Shown in pieces: positions 1 to 9,395 of a stretch of DNA of 20,207 nucleotides (its first letter is position 1; each line of letters starts with the position of its first letter). Under the pieces are notes generated by a model, which was given only the letters and a program-made list of their open reading frames with translations, did no database searches and was not told the origin of the DNA. Both the position numbers and the translations under genes were made by a program. Source of the stretch: Larix sibirica (lineage: Eukaryota > Streptophyta > Pinopsida > Pinales > Pinaceae); NCBI GenBank assembly GCA_004151065.3, contig NWUY0304839197.1:1-20207 (forward strand), written 5' to 3'.

Positions 1-537
1 CTCGTACCTCGGAAATAGTTGAACTTTGCCATTTTAAGAGGTGATCCTTAGCAAACATTCCCCAAACTCCAACATTCCGAGTTACCACCGGACATGAATG
101 AGAAAGGGACCTGTTCTGTCCATAACCGAAGGAGATAAATAAGTTACCATCATAGCTAGAGAGATTTTCCCCTTCAATGGCCGATAAGATAATAAGTTAC
201 CCTTCATAGTGAGCCCCCATCATTACAATAAGCGTATAAAGCGGAAGTGGGTGAAGAAGCAGGGCGGGTTCAGCGAGAAATAAACTAAACAGCAGAAGAG
301 CGAGATTAGAATGAAATTAACACAGTTAAGCTGAGTGAGCTAACAGCAATCAAAAAAGAAAAGAAAGAGCACACGAATCGAGACAGAAACGGCACAGTAC
401 GGATACAACTAACTGCTTACAGATATGGCTTACGTATATGGCACACGGACTGCACAAGCACACAATAAGGCTTACTGCTACGGTGGCTACAGCACTAGAT
501 AGGAGTTCAAGCAGACACGTTATGCTAAAGCAATTCA

Positions 538-583
538 ATTCCATCCAGTAATCCATTCCATCCAGTCATCCGTTACATCCAGG
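538..583. repeat. 17-bp tandem repeat, 2.7 copies
   Basis: The unit attccatccagtaatcc at 538-554 is repeated at 555-571 with one mismatch, followed by a partial, more diverged third copy at 572-583 (gttacatccagg). It lies inside non-coding spacer. The graded similarity suggests stepwise slippage rather than one event. Confidence 0.9.
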
Positions 584-1240
584 AAAGAAAGACGTTCACT
601 GAAGTACAGATATGGTAAGGCTCTATTAACGTGAAAGTCATACCGAGTGTGTTTGTGTGAAGTGCACCGATTACCCTTGGCTCCTTCTACACCCAGTACA
701 TGTTTATGATATATTTGACCCTTGCATGTCAACCCCATCAAATGAGATAGGTACTCTTACTCCCTCTTCCGAGGCGGAAGTTCAGTTCAATAGTCCGCTC
801 TCGACTTATTGCCATGGAACTAAGTGCACTAAGTGCATGGACTCTTAAGGCTGCTCTTTCACTTTGCCTTAAGGTAAGAGACTTCCCGGCTTTAACTCCA
901 CAGCTAATAGTTCTTAGTGCATGTGGACTTCATACATATGATACCGGCATATATAAGACACAATCTATGAAGTCATTATCATGTGTCCCAGTAACGTAAG
1001 TGAACCTTCAGGATCTCACGAGGCCCACCCATACATAGTTCTAATATTATTAGTAGAAGTAGCCTACGTAGTATTGGTAGTGCTCGTTCTTCGCGTCGTA
1101 TCCATGACCGTATCCATATCAGTAGCATGATTAGCTCTTCTTCTTACCTATCCTGTCTTCTTGGCCTTTGTGTTGGCTGCAGCAGTCGATCCAGCAGTTG
1201 CTTTAGTCTATTCTTTCGGTTATGCTGTTGATTCTGGTGG

Positions 1241-1264
1241 TTTAGCCCTTGATTTAGCCCTTGA
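1241..1264. repeat. 12-bp perfect tandem duplication
   Basis: The unit tttagcccttga occurs at 1241-1252 and again at 1253-1264 with no mismatch. It sits in spacer. It is one of many short two-copy tandems in this window. Confidence 0.9.
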
Positions 1265-1456
1265 TGATACACTTTAACCAGTCGATTAAGCTGTAGATTC
1301 TGTTAAAGATACAGAGCTAGTAATTGACCTTGATCCAACAACAGAAGCCAGGGTATATGCATAAGTAGATCTTAATGTAGCTTAGTTCATCAGGCTAATC
1401 TTCCTTAGTTCATCTGCTTGCTTGCGGTATCGAGTCAATGGCAGGGCCTAGAGTTC

Positions 1457-1486
1457 AATCCCCAGTTCATGAATCCCCAGTTCATT
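1457..1486. repeat. 15-bp tandem duplication
   Basis: aatccccagttcatg at 1457-1471 is followed directly by aatccccagttcatt at 1472-1486, with one mismatch at the last base. The surrounding agttcaatcccc superficially resembles a tRNA T-loop, but its flanks do not pair. Confidence 0.9.
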
Positions 1487-2197
1487 ATAGTCCTAGGAAT
1501 AAGGGTTTATGAGGCAAGGGAACTACAGTCCACAATAGAGACGATAAAGATAGAGGCTTTTTATCCATCTGTTTATCCATTTTATTAAAGCTCTGATGCC
1601 CAGCTAAGCAAAGACTAAACTTAGAAGACTACTTGGTTAATAGGGTTAGACGCGGTAAGAATCCCCCCTATAGATAACGAGTATGTCTGGGGAAGGTGTG
1701 GAACCGTAATAGTAAGTAAAGGAAACCCTAATAGGAAGGCGAGTAGGGAAAAGCACTATAGATTAGTTGCATATTGAATATGGATAATTAGAATCTATCC
1801 TTTAATGCTATCAACCAATAATTTTTTAATATGGTGTTGTCTTATCGCCGAGGTTCTTTACAAAGGAAAAAGCCGGCATCGCCGAGTTGAATTATGAGGG
1901 TTAAGCAGATAATAGAAAATAAGTAAGTGTTCCTTGCCCCTTTCATTAAAGAAAAAGTTGCGCAAGACCTCCGGACCTTAATAATGTGGTTCTTTCAGTC
2001 AGTGTTCAGTGATCGGAAACTTATATTTGCATAAATCTATATAAAGAATAATGACACTATTTGGTTGTCACCGGGTTGATGAGCTTTCACACAATAGTTG
2101 ATGAGCCCCTGATGGGATAACCTTTACCTTTATAGCCCCTGACGTAATGCCTTTCCTGGCATATATATATATATAATACTGACTGTATTTCTGAACC

Positions 2198-2260
2198 GAT
2201 GTATAGATAAGATGTATAGATAACAGGAAGTGACCTTTCCTTTTAGGCACTTTTAGGCAG
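2198..2260. repeat. Two neighbouring short tandem duplications (13 bp and 10 bp)
   Basis: gatgtatagataa is perfectly duplicated at 2198-2210 and 2211-2223. Eighteen bases further on, ttttaggcac/ttttaggcag forms a 10-bp duplication at 2241-2260. The units are unrelated, so two independent duplication events happened within about 60 bp, just after the (AT)n run at 2160-2175. Confidence 0.88.
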
Positions 2261-2656
2261 GTTAATTTGAAGCTCCCTAAAATGAGAGTGCTTGTGGCAG
2301 TGTTACGAATAGCTAATGGTTCCACGGCTTACGGCTCGTAGACTCATTTCCTTTAGTCGCCGCCTCCCCCGGACAACTTTACCTACAATAAATAGTACCG
2401 AAAAAATAATATTTGCCCTACTATTCCGGGGAATACCTTTTCTTCTTCTAAGGTCTGATTCGTCAAGATAAGGCAAAAAAGAAAGAGAAGAGGCGAAATG
2501 GGAGCAATGTGGGTAAGCAACAAACAAGGTCAGTGGGAAGCAAGCAAGCGAGCAAGTAATGCTACCTTGCTACTGGTTCTAGAGGAGAAGACCCGTAGAG
2601 CCAGTGATTCAGAGGTGTCGTACCGCTAGAATGAGGAACAAGGCAAGGAAGGATCC

Positions 2657-3400
2657 ATGCAAACCCCAAGCCGAGGAAAGCTAGTCTTATCGAGGCCGAA
2701 GGCCCATATCTGTCTCAGACCGAAGGGCAAAACTGTTTTTAGCATCTTTACGGGGGATGAGCCTCCCAGGGTTCCTAAAGAGGTGGAATCCTATCTTGCA
2801 AATAGTTCAGCATACAGAAAGGGAGATTGGTTCCTGGGCCCAGACTACACTGTGATAAGACCTTATGGGTCTGAAATAGCTCCCTACAAATTACCCAAAT
2901 TGCTCACCCCCAGGATCTTCATTTTAGAATGTTTCAGGCAGTTGTTGCATGTGGATGAAGTATGTATCAAGAAGGTCCATAGGAATAACTTTCTTTTCTA
3001 CCCCATAGCCATGGGGGGTTATGCTTTCTTCAATATTAAGGGAGCCAAACAGGCTGCTAAAATCCTGGAGGCAATGGATTTCCTCCTTTATAACCCATAT
3101 AAATATGATCCCAAATTTGTCATGGCCCAGCTCAAGGGGAACAAGCAGCCTGGATCAGCTGATCATGAGAGTAGGCCTGCAGAGGAGAGACTAGCAAACA
3201 GACATAGCATGGAGAAGGTTCAGTCCATCATAGTAGCAGATAAAGATCCTGGGAAAGCTACAGTTGAAGCATTTAATCCTCCTTTACCAGGTCAGCCTGG
3301 GGTTCCAGCATATTATATATTATATAGGCTCCAAATGAAGTGGTTCCTCCTCAATAAAGAAAGTTATTGGCCTTGCCAGAACAAAGAAGGAAAGAGGTGA
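2657..3400 (+). CDS. Intact 247-codon ORF, unidentified; possibly retroelement gag-like
   Basis: This is the longest open frame in the window. ATG is at 2657, TGA at 3398-3400, and the nearest in-frame upstream stop is TAG at 2627-2629, so only nine extra codons could precede the chosen start. A random frame this long is unlikely in sequence of this composition. The protein is basic at its N-terminus (residues 1-25 rich in K/R). A middle part reads KGDWFLGPDYTVIRPYG (about residues 55-71), then KLPKLLTPRIF and FRQLLHVDE (about 80-100), then a YDPK segment near 150. The C-terminal third is polar. There is no signal peptide, transmembrane span, zinc knuckle or catalytic motif. The 'RPYG...LP...R.F.LE..RQ..HVD' layout resembles, from memory, uncharacterised gag-like proteins of plant retroelements. 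No search was possible, so that assignment is tentative. No Shine-Dalgarno logic applies and no mitochondrial promoter core was identified upstream. An alternative is a lineage-specific mitochondrial ORF. Confidence 0.6.
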   Translation: MQTPSRGKLVLSRPKAHICLRPKGKTVFSIFTGDEPPRVPKEVESYLANSSAYRKGDWFLGPDYTVIRPYGSEIAPYKLPKLLTPRIFILECFRQLLHVDEVCIKKVHRNNFLFYPIAMGGYAFFNIKGAKQAAKILEAMDFLLYNPYKYDPKFVMAQLKGNKQPGSADHESRPAEERLANRHSMEKVQSIIVADKDPGKATVEAFNPPLPGQPGVPAYYILYRLQMKWFLLNKESYWPCQNKEGKR

Positions 3401-4199
3401 ACGAGGATTATTTGAGTAAGAATAAAAAGGCAATATGGTGGAGGATGAGGGTGTAACTAAAAGCATAAAACATACCTTATAATAGCCTTCCACAGGATCA
3501 GGTGTTTTCAGATCTTTATGATTAGATCCATGGCCCAGAATAACAGGAAGAAGCCAAGGGAGCCAGTCTCTCTGCTATTTGGAAAGAGCAGACGGCTAAG
3601 GAGTCAATGGGAACCTAAGGCCTTTTCATTCCAGTCCCGGACGGATGTGCTTTATTGGCCTAGATGTGATTGAAGTGATTCCTTGCCCTCCCAGGGCTTA
3701 CCCCACATATTCTATCCTTCCCTGCCCGGGACCCAGCTTTATTTTATTCCAAGCCCGGCTATAGCGTCCATAGTTCAGTTTTACCCGGGCTCGATATCCC
3801 TTATGCCAACCCTGTTTATTCAAGTTTTAATTCCTACCAACCTGGCCTGTAGGGTTTCTATCCCTTCCCTTACTGAGACAACCTTAGAAGGAAAATATAT
3901 ATATATAGCGCGAAAAAAGGTTAACTACAAATAGAATGTCTTCTAAAACATGCCACAAGATCCACCACACTACATGGAATTTTCTACAAGCTGCCATGGC
4001 TATGCAACTGGCTGGATACTTCAAAAATATAGGGGATATACTACAAGATATACAATCTACAACAAAATGTTGTTAAGTTAACTACATACAGCTATGTAAA
4101 GCTAATTAAGGAATTGCTATATACATCATATCTACCAGTTATCAAAGGAGGGATGTATCAATATTTCATCGCAGATAAAGACTCATTATATAATACCAA

Positions 4200-4241
4200 A
4201 TAACTCTTATTGTTCTCTTTATAACTCTTATTGTTCTCTTT
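4200..4241. repeat. 21-bp perfect tandem duplication
   Basis: A 21-bp unit beginning ataactcttattg and ending ttctcttt occupies 4200-4220 and is repeated without mismatch at 4221-4241. Its perfection suggests recent origin compared with the surrounding decayed sequence. Confidence 0.92.
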
Positions 4242-4585
4242 GATTTATGTCAATGCATTATTAAAATACGTTTATTATACTTTTTATATAAATGGTAAAT
4301 ATCACTCTTCGACCAGAGCCTTACCCTACCCTGCACTCTCATCCCTTTATAAACTGGGGATGTTTTAAATCCTAAGTTGGTGGGGGGGTGGATTTCCAGA
4401 TCTAATCCACAAGATTGTGTCAACAGTAACATATTTATTTATCCATGCTCGAATAAGATCCGAATTTATTCCATCAAGCAGAGCCAAATACAGTTATATA
4501 CAATACCGATCTCCCCAAGTCCATAAAGCCATCTGGATAGAACCCCGCAAAAAGGACCTACCTTCTTCAATTGCTTTATGTGCCT

Positions 4586-4607
4586 CTCGTCCCCCTATAA
4601 GGACGAG
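4586..4607. other. Stem-loop, 7-bp GC-rich stem
   Basis: ctcgtcc at 4586-4592 pairs perfectly with ggacgag at 4601-4607 across an 8-nt loop (cccctata plus one a at the edge). A flanking GC/GC pair could extend the stem with a bulge. Stem-loops like this can stabilise mRNA 3' ends in plant mitochondria, but no gene ends here, so a role is not implied. Confidence 0.5.
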
Positions 4608-4713
4608 GCTTTCTTTGGCGGGGAAAAAAGTATAAGACGTTAGTTACTCGATGAGAGTGAACTAACATTAATCGACCCGAAATACGTAAATCCAAGTATT
4701 TTCTTCCCCGGGT

Positions 4714-5236
4714 GAAGGAAGGAGACATGACTGAACGCATCAGCGCATACTTATGCCTTATGAAGGAATGTGGGTTTATTTATCCTATTACATCGAGGCT
4801 GTGAAAAATGTTTTGAAAGCATAAAGGGTTGCAAAGGCACAACAACCTTCTTATCTTTCCCCGTGCATGCTTGGTAAATGCAACACTTTTGAACATGTGC
4901 ATGTGTATCCTTGAACATTGTTGGACAATAATATCTGGCTCTCTGTGCCTTATGTGAGATGGTGTTTGCTAATAAATGTTTTTCTGTTGGCCCGTAATGT
5001 AAATCATTCAAGACTCTGTAAGCATCTTATTTTTCTAAACATATAAGCAGCACACCATCGTAGTTCTTCCTTAAAAAAATTGAATGGTCGGGTGAGCAAT
5101 AAATACCAATTAAATGAAAATATTTAGGTTTTGGTGCTATAATCAACGTTTGGAGGTTAACATGGTAGATGATAGCGGGAGCCCCTTTTCCGCATTTATC
5201 TTGGGTTGAATGGCTCACAACTATTTGACGCCCCAC
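4714..5236 (-). pseudogene. Ty3/gypsy pol fragment: integrase zinc-binding domain region, decayed
   Basis: Read on the minus strand, the segment gives NYDGVLL.CLEK, one in-frame TAA, then DAYRVLNDLHYGPT, ARYYCPTMFKDTHAHV, and finally a segment ending VPLQPF. This is the order seen in plant Ty3/gypsy polyproteins just upstream of and within the integrase N-terminal H2C2 zinc-binding domain. Two frames cover it (5236-5027 and 5011-4751) and are the same frame separated by the stop. The zinc ligands are damaged: both His sites are still visible (LH....., KHL), but the C-x-x-C pair reads CCIY, with Tyr where the second Cys belongs. After about 4751 the frame breaks within the HKY segment, with a small cataag duplication, and homology fades. 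The integrase catalytic core (DDE) and chromodomain are absent. It cannot be functional. It is inferred to be nuclear-derived. The part above about 5130 is not clearly alignable. Confidence 0.85.
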
Positions 5237-5341
5237 CTAGATGCTTCCTGCCAACTTAAGAGAATAACTATCCTCATTGCACTTGGACCTTCATCAAAAG
5301 AGAATACTAGTATATGGCGGGTCTGAGCTAGATATCTAAAC

Positions 5342-5659
5342 ATGAAAGGGCAGCCGGGCAAGCTATATTTGGTCCAACTAACTAGGCTTCGCCGCCACCA
5401 AACATTTATCTCGAGTTGGGGAAGGACAGGTCATCAGGTTGCCTGTTTCAAAGTGATTGGAAAAGAAGGTATGTACTCATTAATTTACATTGATCCAACC
5501 AGGAGTAGGAGGCTTGGTTCGGACCGAGCGAGGTATTCGTCCAGATATTCAATTCATTTAGCTAGGAAGGTGGATGCCCCAGCAGCAAGTGAGGAGTTCT
5601 ATATTGAGATGAGAGCATTAGCTATTGATTTCATTGCTTGCCGGTTGATTCAGTCATAG
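5342..5659 (+). CDS. 105-codon hypothetical ORF, weak
   Basis: ATG is at 5342 and TAG at 5657-5659. The predicted product is basic, with an Arg-rich centre (SRRLGSDRARYSSRYS) and a C-terminal segment EEFYIEMRALAIDFIACRL that could form an amphipathic helix. No domain was recognised. It lies about 100 bp beyond the integrase fragment and on the opposite strand, so it is not part of that element's coding frame. The length is within what chance allows, so it may not be a gene. No promoter or expression signal supports it. Confidence 0.2.
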   Translation: MKGQPGKLYLVQLTRLRRHQTFISSWGRTGHQVACFKVIGKEGMYSLIYIDPTRSRRLGSDRARYSSRYSIHLARKVDAPAASEEFYIEMRALAIDFIACRLIQS

Positions 5660-5687
5660 ATAGAAAAAAAAGAAGGCTTAACGGCAG

Positions 5688-5734
5688 TCTTTAACGATTA
5701 TTCATTAATTGCAATCTTTAACGATTATTCATTT
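5688..5734. repeat. 27-bp-period tandem duplication
   Basis: tctttaacgattattcatt at 5688-5706 recurs at 5715-5733, giving a 27-bp period. The second copy is truncated after about 20 bases. Confidence 0.9.
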
Positions 5735-6863
5735 AGTCGGGGAGTGGCTAGTCCCGCCCGCTCTTGCTTCCCCCAGAAGACATTGACTCAAGGGTGGGGA
5801 TAGAAAAAAGAGTTTAGAAAGAAACATATGGGGCTAGCCCTTTAGCTTTAGCCAATGGAAATGCGGCTACTGCTGGATCAAGAGAAAAAAAGAGTTGGTT
5901 GAGGTCCGGCTTCCCCGTCGTTTAGTTCAGTCAGAGAATAGAATGAGTGGTACGCACACATCCTAAGCAACTCCTAGCCATCCACTGGTTATAAATAAAT
6001 ATTAGTAGCTTAGCTAAACTTTGCTTTAGTAGCTTTAGCTTATTGGAGGAGGGAAGGCTACGGGGTAAAGATCACAATTCAGATAAAAGTCACTGAGTTT
6101 GAGGGAGTCCTATATCCAATATAATGAATGCGAGCCTGTTGGTATCAGTCGAGTAACTATCCTTTACATCTATGAAGGAAGGCGAAGCCGTACATCCATA
6201 AGGGGAGGTGCACTAGTTCCTTCCATCCTTCCTTCCCTTCAAAGAATAGGTTTCCCTAAAATAAAAAAGTATTGGTCCTTGGCTGCTAAACAGTACATAA
6301 ATATCGTAATTAAGAGGGGAGTGTAATCCTTCTTCAAAAGGTGTGCTGGGTAACCGTGAGAAAGAGTCCTGTGTAAGTAACCCTTCCTAGGTGTTCTGGT
6401 TAACGGTATAGATAGCGGCCTAAAATAAAGAGTGAAAGGCTCCTATGTCCTCGATATCATAGAGGTCAATTTCCTAACTGTTAAATAGCTCTGAGCATAC
6501 AACGAGTGTGCTTCTTGGGCCTGTTCACAATGTCCTTCGTCTAAAGGTCCGTTATGGTTAGATCAAAGAAGTCGCCACCATGAGAGCTTCCAGGTGCCCA
6601 ACCTCCAGTTCTAAGGAAGACTAAAAGAATAAGTTAATTAGTCTCCATCCACACATCTACAAACTTTAAGGTCAGATATAAATTGTATGGGTACAGAGCA
6701 CATAGAATAAAAAGAAGAGTGGGTACAGAATATAAGGGAGGTAAGGTCCCAGTATTCCTCATAGAAGGCTAAAAAGGCCTGTAGGATCCTCTAAAGGAGG
6801 ACGCAGTGTAGGCTACGCTAAGCTCTTCTTCCATCCAATAATAGCAAACCTCATTATAATGGG

Positions 6864-6907
6864 GCATCGACTGTAAACCTAAAGTGCATCGACTGTAGAC
6901 CTACAGA
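6864..6907. repeat. 22-bp-period tandem duplication
   Basis: gcatcgactgtaaacctaaa at 6864-6883 recurs as gcatcgactgtagacctaca from 6886, with two mismatches and a 22-bp period. Confidence 0.9.
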
Positions 6908-7056
6908 AGGTCCAATCTTATCTTCTTTTACACCTTACGCACCCTCCTATCAGCCCGCATACAACTGAGAAGACGCCCCAAGACTCTCTCATTGTTGGGT
7001 TTTATTGTTGTTGACGATGATTTATCTCCTCTAGAATGAAAATCGACTCACTATTT

Positions 7057-7084
7057 GCATTGATCATTGGGCATTGATCATTGG
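7057..7084. repeat. 14-bp perfect tandem duplication
   Basis: gcattgatcattgg at 7057-7070 is followed directly by an identical copy at 7071-7084. The unit contains the palindrome tgatca. Confidence 0.92.
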
Positions 7085-8155
7085 GTTGGTTTGAGGGCTT
7101 TCCATTTGGCTATATTCAAAGCCGTGTATTTAGGTCGAGAACTATAGCCAATAGAATAACTTGTTCTGGCATTGGGACGCATCGATGTTCTCTATTGTGT
7201 CTATGAGTTGTTTAATGGCAGCTATCTGGCATTGGGAGCATTGAAACATTATTCTCTTTGTAAACTGGAGCGATCTACCAACCACTTAAATGGTTGCGAG
7301 CTGGAACACCAATCAATTCTGAGCATCACTCATAGCCATCCAATTGGGCACATATATAACTGTTTAAATGCTTTTTATGTTTATTTAAACAACAGAGTAT
7401 GAATTCAATGTGAGGGCATTGTCTTATGGGCATTGCTTATCTTACTAATTCTACAGAATTTTAATGGGCAACGGCCCTCAGATCATTAAAACATCATCAA
7501 GCTAGTAATCAAAGGACTCAAAGCATCGACGGCACATTCAATCCTGAAGATAAATTCAACTCCAGAATCAAGAATAACTATAACTTGCAAATAGTCTTTT
7601 TGTAAGTTTACTTGTACTTTTCAAAAATGAAGTTTAATTGCATTGTAAACGGGTGCATTTTTTGTAGAAGCCCCTCCATTTGCTGAGTTTTAATTGTTGA
7701 GTCTTATTGTTAAAGGATGGAGTGGCAAGAACCCCTTTTAGGTCTAAGTCAGTCTTTAAATGGCTCGAATTGATTTGCGGCCTAAACACAATGTTTGTGA
7801 TATTCATAGGTTTGCAGGACGACACTAACGGAGCATTTTTCATTTGTATAAAGTTTGCAAGATGAACTAACGAAGCTAGGGATACATGGGCTTAGCTTGG
7901 AGTGTTATGGTGTTATTCTAGGTATGTTTGTTTATCGCTTGGAGAGAGAACTCCACCTATGCACAATATTCTATGATGATATAACCCTCACATTGGTTTG
8001 ACATGGTGATGTATGATAAGACATGGCTCTTGTGGAGAAACACCCTAGCACTTGTGGGCTTGTTTAGCATGTGGATGGTACCTCAACATTGTGGACTCTT
8101 GGTTCTAGTAGAGCATTCCTCATGTACACCTTTTTCTACATGGATCTATCCCTCT

Positions 8156-8187
8156 CAATGACTATGTTTAGCAATGACTATGTTTGG
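8156..8187. repeat. 16-bp tandem duplication
   Basis: caatgactatgtttag begins at 8156 and recurs as caatgactatgtttgg from 8172, with one mismatch. It lies within the catgg-rich tract. Confidence 0.88.
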
Positions 8188-8560
8188 CATGATGTTGCAT
8201 GGTTTTAGCCTCGGTGCATGGATGCCCTTACTTATTTGGAGGTTCTTGGCACATGGATCAATTATTGATATACTTCATTCTCATTCCTATTGGAGTGCTC
8301 CCTTAGTCTCCCCTTATTGGCACATGTGTTGATGCATGATCACATGGTATTTATTGTTTGATGGGGCCGTCCCCTTACTTCCTGGATCTAGTGGACTTAT
8401 ATTGATGATGTTGCCCATGGATTAATGCTAGCACATAGTGGATTGAGACCTAATTTCATGGAACTCTGCCTTGGCACACTTGATGAGGAGTTTTATTTGG
8501 TCATAATGCATATATTGAGGTTTCATGAACATTCTTTGAGGGTATCCTTGAAATAAGGGT

Positions 8561-8828
8561 TTTTAAAACAACCATTGGTCACTTTACACTTATATCTATG
8601 TAGATCCACTTTATGTGGGATTGGCTAGCATTATTTGAGGAGTGTCCCACGTCTTATTGGAATACATTTTTAGGTCGCCCTATGTTTGAGGAGTTTTTAT
8701 AACAACCAATGGACCGTTGCTTGCACACTTTCCTATGAGATCCACTTTTTTTTGGATGAGTTCTTTATAGCTTTATTTGAGGGGGCATCCTAGCTCATGA
8801 GTAGATATATTTTGACAGAGTGCCCATA
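8561..8828. repeat. Diverged two-copy tandem repeat, about 134-bp period
   Basis: Copy 1 starts ttttaaaacaaccattgg at 8561 and copy 2 starts ttttataacaaccaatgg at 8695. Matching landmarks follow in the same order in both: gatccactt (about 8610 and 8741), attatttgagg/ctttatttgagg, then a run ending in cattttt/tatatttt, then gccctatgttt/gcccatagttt. The copies are strongly diverged with several indels. A third, weaker relative may lie before 8561 (gaggagttttatttgg near 8483). The size and decay fit an old satellite-like array, but only two copies are clear. Confidence 0.65.
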
Positions 8829-8884
8829 GTTTATTTTCCTATTTTTCATAAGTTTGTGAGCTCAGCTATGTTTAAGCCTGAAAC

Positions 8885-9385
8885 TTAATAGCAGTTCACG
8901 AATATAATATAAGGATGGAGGGTCGGAACATGCGGATACCAAGCCTTGGAAAAAGCTAGCATTCTATGCGGAAGCGCACCTTTCATCCTTATCTTTCTTG
9001 TGAACTGACTTTTCAATTTCCTAATCATCATCTGACTTTGGATCAGAATCACTTGACTCCTCAATGTCTGAATCAGACTCCGAATCTGAATTTTATGAAT
9101 CAGGAGGATTTCAATTTCACTCGGCAGCTGTTCTTGTTCCGAAAAAAGGATGGGAACTAACCGCTTTCTCTGGTGGATGGTAGACGGGCATAAGACTGGT
9201 AGACGGGCATATACCGGGGAATACGTGACGTAGGAAGGGGAAAGATATTGCCTAAGGAGAGGGTCTAAAAATTGCCAAAAGATTGCGACTTTATTGCCTA
9301 AAGAGAAGGGAGACAGAGATAGTTGTAGTGGTTTATCCTGTTTATTAAGCAACAGAAATATAAGTAATAACATTCCGGCGATCAT
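8885..9385. other. 166-codon minus frame opposite an acidic Ser-rich plus frame; uncertain coding
   Basis: The minus strand has an ATG frame at 9385-8885 (166 codons, hydrophobic start MIAGMLLLIFLLL, then basic and Ile/Gln-rich). It is the second-longest frame in the window but matches nothing I recognise. On plus, 9025-9180 is open for 52 codons without an ATG and reads as an acidic Ser/Glu/Asp tract (SLDSSMSESDSESEF) followed by SAAVLVPKKGWEL and a TAG. The plus tract is built from repeats of the words tctgaatc and gaatcagac. Such a repeat keeps the opposite strand open in a Leu/Ile/Gln frame, so the minus frame may be a shadow. A stop two codons before the Ser tract and one at its end mean that any plus gene is broken. 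Confidence 0.3.
9179..9211. repeat. 14-bp direct repeat, 19-bp period
   Basis: ggtagacgggcata occurs at 9179-9192 and again at 9198-9211, separated by agact. It follows directly on the end of the acidic plus frame. Confidence 0.9.
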
Positions 9386-9395
9386 CTTAGTGACA

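Larger units (their letters stand above)
1..2629. other. Spacer with no recognised gene
   Basis: No frame here resembles a known protein, and no tRNA, rRNA or plant mitochondrial exon was recognised on either strand. The short open frames (68, 63, 61, 85 and 74 codons) are of the size expected by chance. Around 1130-1276 a plus frame without an ATG reads as Ala/Asp-rich with repeated 'AVD' triplets before a TAA; this follows from the repeated gctgttgat/gcagtcgat words and is not evidence of a gene. A short (AT)n run lies at about 2160-2175. Several two-copy tandem duplications are listed separately. The alternation of purine-rich and pyrimidine-rich patches is typical of plant mitochondrial spacer. 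Confidence 0.6.
3401..4713. other. Spacer with no recognised gene
   Basis: The best frame is an 83-codon plus frame at 3683-3934. Its Pro/Ile/Tyr-rich composition comes from repeated pyrimidine-rich words (ttccctgcccggg, ttttacccgggc), so it is not called as a gene. A short (AT)n run lies at about 3894-3906. The minus-strand frame at 4250-4432 has a TATA-like tttataaagg in an LTR-like setting, but no LTR ends could be shown. Nothing else is recognisable. Confidence 0.55.
5735..8560. other. Spacer with no recognised gene
   Basis: No frame longer than 76 codons occurs and none resembles a known protein. About 5740-6060 is typical plant-mitochondrial-looking purine-rich spacer. From about 7860 to 8560 the texture changes to a catgg/ttgg/cacatg-rich sequence that runs into the diverged tandem repeat at 8561. 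This looks like a separate, possibly satellite-derived insertion. 7480-7860 has an LTR-like feel, but no paired ends were found. Short tandem duplications inside are listed separately. Confidence 0.5.

Noticed and set aside
1440-1490. T-loop-like agttcaatcccc suggesting a tRNA
   Set aside because: The five bases on either side do not pair and no acceptor stem or anticodon arm was found; the sequence is part of a 15-bp tandem duplication.
4250-4440. Possible LTR on the minus strand (tgttgacacaatc start, tttataaagg TATA-like box) downstream of the integrase fragment
   Set aside because: No matching second LTR, primer-binding site or polypurine tract was found and no defined CA end; this is only a resemblance.
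7480-7860. LTR-like AT-rich stretch
   Set aside because: No terminal repeat partner or flanking retroelement coding sequence nearby.
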